Positions 15,372-20,061 of a DNA stretch of 20,061 bases are shown in pieces (positions within the stretch are counted from its first letter, which is position 1; every line of letters starts with the position of its first letter). The position numbers and the translations under genes are program-made. The stretch comes from DATIKM01 sp035477595. GTDB lineage: Bacteria > Armatimonadota > Chthonomonadetes > Chthonomonadales > CAJBBX01. Where the stretch lies: assembly GCA_035477595.1 (NCBI GenBank), contig DATIKM010000170.1:1-20061 (forward strand), given 5' to 3'. The notes under the pieces are model-generated. The model saw only the letters and a program-made list of their open reading frames with translations, was not told the origin of the DNA and made no database searches.

Positions 15372-15728
15372 TCACTCGTCGGGCGCGTGTTCTGCGGTGA
15401 CGACCGATGAGATGCCGCCGCGGACCCCGAAGCTGCCCGACACCGACATCCTTCGCGGCGCGCATGCCGCAACGAGATCGTCCAGTATGCGGTTCACCAC
15501 CGCCTCGTAGAACACGCCCTGCTGCCGGTATCCGAACAGGTAGTACTTCAGGGACTTCAGCTCGATGCACAACCGGTCGGGAACGTAGTCGATGGCGATG
15601 GTGGCGAAATCCGGGTTGCCCGTGATGGGGCAGATGGATGTGAACTCCGAGCACGTGTGCACGATCTGGTAGTCGCGCTCCGGGCACGGGTTGTCGAACA
15701 CCTCGATTGTGCTGGTACGATCAGGCAT
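15372..15728 (-). CDS. queF: NADPH-dependent 7-cyano-7-deazaguanine reductase (QueF, short type)
   Basis: 118 residues, the unimodal T-fold form. The catalytic Cys33 and Asp40 lie in SEFTSICPITGNPDF, and the NADPH-binding family motif reads ELKSLKYY at 56-63. It reduces preQ0 to preQ1 in queuosine synthesis. The usual FHE of the substrate pocket reads FYE here, with Glu75 kept. ATG at 15728 has CGAGG ten bases upstream. First gene of a five-gene minus-strand operon. The leader shows no preQ1 riboswitch consensus. Confidence 0.95.
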   Translation of the reverse strand: MPDRTSTIEVFDNPCPERDYQIVHTCSEFTSICPITGNPDFATIAIDYVPDRLCIELKSLKYYLFGYRQQGVFYEAVVNRILDDLVAACAPRRMSVSGSFGVRGGISSVVTAEHAPDE

Positions 15729-15729
15729 A

Positions 15730-15793
15730 CGGCGGCAACCTCGCTGGCGCTGCAGGCGCGCATAGTTTACCCCGGCTAAGCGAGCGGCGGCAA
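15730..15793. repeat. Symmetric repeats in the queF/rrf2 divergent gap
   Basis: CGGCGGCAA occurs directly repeated at 15730-15738 and 15785-15793. Inside them lie the inverted pair CTCGCT (15740-15745) and AGCGAG (15779-15784). Between these is GCGC TGCAG GCGC (15747-15759). The set brackets the candidate queF promoter and is a reasonable place for a repressor, possibly the adjacent Rrf2 protein. Confidence 0.4.
15764..15793 (-). promoter_or_regulatory. Candidate queF-operon promoter
   Basis: Minus strand: TTGCCG (15793-15788), an 18-base spacer, TAAACT (15769-15764). It would give a leader of about 29 bases. The same TTGCCG -35 is used for the left-edge gene. The -10 is weak. Confidence 0.35.
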
Positions 15794-15869
15794 GCCGAGA
15801 GCCTCCGTGGTATGCTCGGATGGGCGACGCGCGCCAGACACACGGGTACGGAAGGGAGAGGCCACCAGC

Positions 15870-16319
15870 ATGCCGCTCTTCAACGCGAGACTCGACTATG
15901 CCCTGCGTGCTCTTGTGGACATCGCGTTGTGTTCACCGCGCGAGGCCGTGCAGGCGCGCGACATCGCGCTGCGGCAAGGCATCCGCGAGCCGTACCTGGA
16001 CCAGATCCTGGGAGCGCTGAAGCGGGGAGGCATCGTGCGCAGCGTGCGAGGGGCGGGGGGTGGCTACCTTCTGGTGGAGCCCCCGAGATCGATCACCGTG
16101 GCGCAGGTCGTGCACGCCATGGTTGGTGATGGGCTGCTCGCGGCGCCGGGGGCGGAGGAACACGGCGCCAGCCGTCCTGCGGCCGGCGCCGTCGTGCACC
16201 AGCTCGCGCGTCGTCTGGAGGCGGACCTTGGCAAGGCCCTCGCCGCCGTGACGGTCGCCGACCTCGCGCAACAGGCTCAGCAGCTCGACGAATCCCTCAG
16301 CATCATGCCGGGGATCTGA
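15870..16319 (+). CDS. Rrf2-family transcriptional regulator, cysteine-poor
   Basis: 149 residues. The N-terminal winged helix is typical: RLDYALRALVDIAL at 6-19, VQARDIALRQGIREPYLDQILGALKRGGIVRSVRGAGGGYLL at about 28-69, where the recognition helix and the wing are evident, then ITVAQVVHAM. Unlike IscR and NsrR, no cysteines occur in the 80-115 region that binds the Fe-S cluster; the only Cys is near residue 20. It is therefore a CymR/apo-like type sensing something other than a cluster. ATG at 15870 follows GGAAGGGAGAGG; the in-frame TTG/GTG-type extension to 15807 is not conserved. Divergent from queF; converges with the GT4 gene 19 bases downstream. Confidence 0.9.
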   Translation: MPLFNARLDYALRALVDIALCSPREAVQARDIALRQGIREPYLDQILGALKRGGIVRSVRGAGGGYLLVEPPRSITVAQVVHAMVGDGLLAAPGAEEHGASRPAAGAVVHQLARRLEADLGKALAAVTVADLAQQAQQLDESLSIMPGI

Positions 16320-16338
16320 GGACCGCTCTGCCGCACTC

Positions 16339-17478
16339 CTACTGCTCACCACGCTGCCTGTGGACGGCCGCCTCGACAGCGCGCACGAACCCCTCCGCCA
16401 TCGCGCGCGCCGAGAATCTCCCGTCCACGGTCCGCACTCCGGCTGCCCCGAGTCGCGCGGCATGGTCGCGGTCGCCGTCAAGCTGAACAAGCGCCTGTGC
16501 CAGCGGCTCCGGTGCCGCGAGCTCACACCACAACCCGTTCACTCCATGCGCTACCACGGCCGCCTCGGGGCCATGCGGCACGCCATGCGGCAGCACGTAC
16601 GGGACGCCGTACTGGAAGGCCTGCATCACAGAGAGCCCTGCCGCAGCGGGCGACACGGCGGCCCACGCCCGGTTGTAGTGCTCCGCAAGGCGCGTGTCAT
16701 CGTAGGTGCCGGGCACGAACTGAACCCGGCCGCTCAGGTCGGCAGCGAGCTCGCCCAGCCTCGCACGGTCGGGACCGTCGCCGATGATCACCAGTACTGA
16801 ATCGGGGCGCAACCGGGGCAGCGCGAGCCGAAACGCGTCGATGAGCCGGTCGACGCGCTTGCTGGCAAGCAGGCGGCCCACGTAGAGCACCGCCGTCCGC
16901 GAGGCGAATGGCGTGTCGCGTCTGAGCCGAGCTGCTGCGTCGGTGTCGAGCCCGTTCGGGGCCACGTAGAGGCGATCGCCCGGTGCGCCGGCAGCGATCA
17001 ACTGCTGCCTTCCCTCCTCCGAGTAGAGGATGCACGAGTCCGCGTCGCGGGCGAGCCACGCATAGAGGCGCCGGAAGCGCCCACGCGGGCGGATGCCATG
17101 GCCCCACCACACCCATGCAACGCGAGCGCGCCTGGCCGCTTCGCGCCCGATCAGGTTGGTGATGATCCTTGGGTCCATCGCGGCGATCGCCACGTCGTAC
17201 CGGCCCGACCGGATCTCGCGGACGAGACCGTTCTGCCAGACCACCCGTGCCGGTCTGCCAATATACGCGTTCCGCAGACGCACCACCGGCAGCAGGTGCG
17301 AGACGTCGCCTGGCACCAGGGCACTCCCAGTCTGCGGTTCGCCATGGGCGACCGTCACGTCCAGATCGCTGCGCTCGCGAAGCCAGCGTGCAAGCGGGAC
17401 GCGGTAGGGCTGCCACATGGTCTGCTGCAGCAGAACACGGTGCGGCGCGTCGACGCGTCCGTGTGGCGCATGTGTCAT
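16339..17478 (-). CDS. GT4-type glycosyltransferase
   Basis: 379 residues, two Rossmann-like domains (GT-B fold). The donor-binding half shows VLYVGRLLASKRVDRLIDAF, VLVIIGDGP, and SPAAAGLSVMQAFQYGVPYVLPHG. The normal EX7E motif is replaced by Ala and Gln, resembling the GLTAIHAL-type subgroup of GT4 enzymes in surface-polysaccharide loci. It probably adds a sugar to a lipid-linked glycan in the cytoplasm. ATG at 17478 overlaps the asparagine-synthase-like stop as ATGA; the frame is open to 17556 but that part lies inside the upstream gene. The 3' end converges on the Rrf2 gene with no clear terminator between. Confidence 0.88.
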   Translation of the reverse strand: MTHAPHGRVDAPHRVLLQQTMWQPYRVPLARWLRERSDLDVTVAHGEPQTGSALVPGDVSHLLPVVRLRNAYIGRPARVVWQNGLVREIRSGRYDVAIAAMDPRIITNLIGREAARRARVAWVWWGHGIRPRGRFRRLYAWLARDADSCILYSEEGRQQLIAAGAPGDRLYVAPNGLDTDAAARLRRDTPFASRTAVLYVGRLLASKRVDRLIDAFRLALPRLRPDSVLVIIGDGPDRARLGELAADLSGRVQFVPGTYDDTRLAEHYNRAWAAVSPAAAGLSVMQAFQYGVPYVLPHGVPHGPEAAVVAHGVNGLWCELAAPEPLAQALVQLDGDRDHAARLGAAGVRTVDGRFSARAMAEGFVRAVEAAVHRQRGEQ

Positions 17479-19160
17479 TGGTCTGTTCGCTCCACCAGCG
17501 AGGGAGTCGCGCTGGCCACCTGCGACAGCCACGTGTTGGAGAACGCCAGCGACCACAGGTAGTTGTAGGTCTGGACAGGGAGCACGCGACGCGCCCGCAC
17601 GCAGTCGACGAGCTTCTTCAGCACGCGTGGGCGGATGCGCGACGCGAGCGGAGCGCTCGTGTCGGCCGCTGCGCGCAGGTGCTCAAGCATCACGGGATGC
17701 GCGAACTGATCCTCCTGCGGCGCCGTGAAGCCCAGCTTGGCCCTGTACACCAGGTCGGGAGGGATGCGTCGCGCCAGCATGCGCTTCAGTGCGCTCTTGG
17801 GCTCGCTCTGGTAGGGCCAGAACCGCGCATGCGCCAGGGCCAGGTCCACGATCGGCTGCTCCATGAACGGGTAGGACGGCGTAAGGCCTGCCATGAGGAG
17901 CTGGGGCCGGCACTTCTGCGCTGCAGCATACGCATTCCACAGGGCGTTGTCCAGCAGCGGGCCCCGCACCTGCAAGTCCCCGGCAGGTCCCGCTGCGTTC
18001 GCCAGGGCTTCGCAGGCATCGCACAGAGCCTGTAGCTCCTCCCGCGTCGCCTCGTAGCCGATGCCGGCAAGTGGGTTGTGTGCGGCAAGGAACGCGATCG
18101 GCGTCATCAGCGCAGAGCGCCTCAACATCCGGATGTGTCGCTCGAGCGGGCCCGGGCGCGCGTACAGGCCCAGGGGCCCGTAGGCGCAGCCGAAGGCAGC
18201 GCGTACCATAGCCGGTATGCGGTAGGCGCGCGCAGCATTCGCGCTACGCCCGAACAGCCCAAAGTCAGCATCGGCGCCCGTACCGTCAAGGATGACCGAG
18301 CCTGGAGCGCAGCTCTCTGCAACGTCGAGTGCCAGCGCGTGCGTGGGTACGCAGGCGTGGTCGCCAAACGGGAACCGAAAGAGCCGGCCGGCCTCGCTAA
18401 GGGCTGCGTAGCCGCGCGCCGGATCGCACGGCGTCACATCGAGCCGCAGTCCGAGGATCCCGGCGATCGCTTGGGCAGCGACCGTCGCCGGGTGCTCCAC
18501 CCCGAACGAGCCGTGCATGAGACGCGTGCCGCGCCAACCCATGGACGCGGCGCGCAGGGCGAGGACGCTCGAGTCGACACCGCCGCTGAAGAGGATGACG
18601 GGGTCGTGCGATGGGCAGCTCCGCCGCATAACGCCATCGAGTACCCTCGCGAGCGTGCGCTCCTGTTCATCGGTCTGCAGGCTGCGGTCGGCCGGATCCG
18701 GCGTGCTCCAGGTGCAAGTGGCGGTTACGCGCGGCTCGATGGTGTCGGGGCCGATCTCGTAGGTGCGCCCCGGAAGGAGCGCGGCGATGCCGGCGTAGGG
18801 CGTGTACGGGGGCACGACTGCTCCGAACGTGAGCAGCGAGACGATCCCGGCGCCGTTGAGGCTGTCGCCAGCACGGACGAGAGTTCGGAGGTCGGTCCCC
18901 ACGACCAGGGCGCCATCATCCATCCGGAAAAACACGCCGTCGGTGCACGGGATGGGCAAGTGCACGGTGACACGTCCGGCGCTCGCTGCCACGCGGACGC
19001 CCGAGCGCAGTACGAGTTGCAGGCGATCCTCCATGCGCGCCCGGTGGATGACGGCCTGGAAGCCGCCCGCTTCGGCCCGCGGGAACGTCAGCCGGCTGTC
19101 TGGCGTGGTCATCGCTCGCCGCTCGTCTGCGCCGGTCTCGCGCCGTGTGGTCTGGCTCAT
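17475..19160 (-). CDS. Asparagine-synthase-like amidotransferase lacking the glutaminase cysteine
   Basis: 561 residues. The ATP-pyrophosphatase (Asn_synthase) domain has the PP-loop SGGVDS at 192-197 and the late KLGFTAP motif. The G-x-GADE motif of AsnB reads GTGADADFG, so its Glu is Ala. The N-terminal part resembles only the rear half of a class II glutaminase domain (VVGTDLRTLV, GIAALLPGRTYEI); there is no Cys after the start Met. It should activate a carboxylate with ATP and use ammonia or an amine rather than glutamine. Start: ATG at 19160, with GAGG ten bases upstream; ATG 19112 and GTG 19229 are alternatives. Coupled to a GT4 gene, as amidotransferases often are in exopolysaccharide loci. 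Confidence 0.85.
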   Translation of the reverse strand: MSQTTRRETGADERRAMTTPDSRLTFPRAEAGGFQAVIHRARMEDRLQLVLRSGVRVAASAGRVTVHLPIPCTDGVFFRMDDGALVVGTDLRTLVRAGDSLNGAGIVSLLTFGAVVPPYTPYAGIAALLPGRTYEIGPDTIEPRVTATCTWSTPDPADRSLQTDEQERTLARVLDGVMRRSCPSHDPVILFSGGVDSSVLALRAASMGWRGTRLMHGSFGVEHPATVAAQAIAGILGLRLDVTPCDPARGYAALSEAGRLFRFPFGDHACVPTHALALDVAESCAPGSVILDGTGADADFGLFGRSANAARAYRIPAMVRAAFGCAYGPLGLYARPGPLERHIRMLRRSALMTPIAFLAAHNPLAGIGYEATREELQALCDACEALANAAGPAGDLQVRGPLLDNALWNAYAAAQKCRPQLLMAGLTPSYPFMEQPIVDLALAHARFWPYQSEPKSALKRMLARRIPPDLVYRAKLGFTAPQEDQFAHPVMLEHLRAAADTSAPLASRIRPRVLKKLVDCVRARRVLPVQTYNYLWSLAFSNTWLSQVASATPSLVERTDQ

Positions 19161-19262
19161 CCCGGGCGGACCTCGGAACGCCTTCGTGACAGGCCATCTG
19201 GTTTCCTCCGGCAGCGGTCGACGCAGCACCGCCCGTGAGGGCGCTCATGCCGCCCGTCGCTT

Positions 19263-19321
19263 GGCAGTATGGTCTCCATACCAGCCTTGCCTGCGCGCAA
19301 CGCGCAAGCGCAGGCAGTATG
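19263..19321. repeat. Direct and inverted repeat cluster
   Basis: GGCAGTATG is directly repeated at 19263-19271 and 19313-19321. The first copy overlaps the inverted pair GTATGG TCT CCATAC (19267-19281). Between the copies is a perfect 8-base stem, GCCTGCGC (19289-19296) and GCGCAGGC (19308-19315), with an 11-base loop. This could be an operator set for the minus-strand operon or a plus-strand leader structure. Confidence 0.5.
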
Positions 19322-19388
19322 CAGACAAGGTCCCTGAGCAACTGACCCGGGCGCTTCCGCTAGGCAGTTGCATGGCAATGGGCTTCTC

Positions 19389-19417
19389 TTGACGCACGCG
19401 AATGGTGGCGCTACACT
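19389..19417 (+). promoter_or_regulatory. Promoter-like sequence before the right-edge open frame
   Basis: TTGACG (19389-19394), a 17-base spacer, TACACT (19412-19417). Predicted start near 19424. It is good in sequence, but the gene it would serve is uncertain. Confidence 0.4.
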
Positions 19418-19520
19418 TGGCGAAGGAGCATCGCGATCCTGTCGGCGAGCGCTACCACCTGTCAGTCGTTCGCGGGCTCCGGCGCGATGGCGCGATGGCA
19501 CGCCGAGCTATCGTGTCCGG

Positions 19521-20061
19521 ATGAGGAGGTTCGAAGGAGACACGAGCCCATCGGCGCGGACGGTAGGAAGGACCTCCCGCAGGGCGGCGGGGGTGATCAC
19601 GGGCGCTGGCGGCGCCGTGGTCTCGAGCGCGCTGTTCGATGCGTTCGGCGTGGCTCGGTTCGCGGCGGGCCATGCGGCGACGCCGTGGCGTTGGATGCGG
19701 ACCGGTGAGGAGGGCGTGGTCTCCTCCGGCGACGGGGAGTACCTGCCGCGGGTCGGCCTGCTGCTCGTAATGGCGAGGATCGGGTTCGATCGGTTGGCTC
19801 TTGATCGCTGGGGTCGCCGGCCTCCTATTCGGCCCACGCCTCGCCCAGGGGCGGCGCCGCAGCCGTCCCCGCAAAGGAACTGCGCCAGTGACCGAGCGGC
19901 GTGCTATAGCAGGGCTACAGCGGCGTACGCCGGGTGCGGTGGCGGGGTCGCCGAGGCGACTGGTGTGTGCCTCGCGCGCTGCTCGGCGCGCGTGCTGCCG
20001 CCCTTGAAGACCATCTGCCTCACATGGTGCACGCGGCGGACGGCTGCTGCGGTAGTGGCCT
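19521..20061 (+). pseudogene. Possible Rhs-core remnant, open through the right edge
   Basis: A plus frame with no stop from 19338 to the window end. GC3-rich, coding-like sequence starts near 19545. It reads AGVITGAGGAVVSSALFDAFGV, then TPWRW, GDGEYLPRVGLLLVMAR, and DRWG. The order resembles Rhs/YD-repeat cores (ALTDASGAVV...YDAFG...PWRW...GLYYVRARYYDP...GRF), but the conserved RYYDP and RFxxxDP elements are garbled and the sequence after about 19800 looks non-coding in this frame. There is no ribosome site at ATG 19521. It may be a worn or frameshifted Rhs toxin-delivery fragment. A different protein sharing this pattern by chance is possible. Confidence 0.32.

Larger units (their letters stand above)
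19161..19520. other. Noncoding, repeat-containing gap
   Basis: Holds the upstream region of the minus-strand amidotransferase/GT4 pair, a cluster of small repeats (19263-19321), and a promoter-like pair on the plus strand (19389-19417). Open frames here have mixed third-position base use and no recognisable product. I found no clear minus-strand promoter. Confidence 0.5.

Noticed and set aside
15729..15760. preQ1 riboswitch before queF
   Set aside because: The predicted leader is about 29 bases and lacks the hairpin plus A-rich tail of preQ1-I and any larger preQ1-II fold.
15933..16526. 197-codon minus-strand frame
   Set aside because: Antisense to the conserved Rrf2 winged helix and overlapping the GT4 3' end; no motifs.
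17475..19160. Lasso-peptide cyclase as part of a lasso cluster
   Set aside because: The AsnB-like protein lacks the Cys, as lasso cyclases do, but there is no precursor, PqqD-like or transglutaminase-like gene nearby; the partner is a GT4.
19775..19800. tRNA-like GGGTTCGATCGG T-loop
   Set aside because: There are no matching acceptor, D or anticodon arms around it, and it lies within a coding-like frame.

Overview
This is a GC-rich bacterial chromosome segment of housekeeping and catabolic genes, with no rRNA, tRNA, CRISPR array or insertion sequence that I could see. Strong GC preference at third codon positions, GTG/TTG starts with good Shine-Dalgarno sites, a tandem 3-keto-glycoside hydrolase (DUF1080) protein, a Tat-exported Gfo/Idh dehydrogenase and a bacterial translin suggest an uncultured Gram-negative-like phylum such as Armatimonadota. 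Chloroflexota or Planctomycetota are alternatives. The lineage call is an inference from gene content, not a phylogeny.

Layout. (1) Positions 1-1049, minus: an exported beta-propeller-like protein cut by the left edge. (2) Positions 1050-1230: a compact divergent promoter region. (3) Positions 1228-7618, plus: leuS, asnS, radC, a translin-family gene and a GT2 glycosyltransferase. radC has its own promoter, placed directly behind a terminator-like hairpin of asnS. (4) Positions 7841-12419, plus: a PHP metallohydrolase, then an AP-endonuclease-2-type TIM barrel, a double-DUF1080 secreted protein and a Tat-exported Gfo/Idh oxidoreductase. The last three fit an oxidise, cleave, process route for glycosides through 3-keto intermediates. 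(5) Positions 12420-12978: no confident gene. (6) Positions 15728-12979, minus: a tight five-gene operon of queF, queD, a ferredoxin/flavodoxin-NADP reductase, a small zinc-ribbon protein and a DUF2993 lipoprotein. (7) Positions 15870-16319, plus: an Rrf2-family regulator without cluster-binding cysteines, divergent from queF. (8) Positions 19160-16339, minus: an asparagine-synthase-like amidotransferase coupled by an ATGA overlap to a GT4 glycosyltransferase, probably for a modified surface glycan. (9) Positions 19161-20061: repeat-rich noncoding DNA, then an open frame running off the right edge that resembles a worn Rhs core.

No single unmistakable new defence or mobile system is present. 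The most rewarding targets are the 3-keto-glycoside cassette, the translin gene, the queuosine/reductase/zinc-ribbon/lipoprotein operon, the unusual AsnB-like plus GT4 pair, and several RNA structures that involve ribosome-binding sites (leuS, DUF1080).
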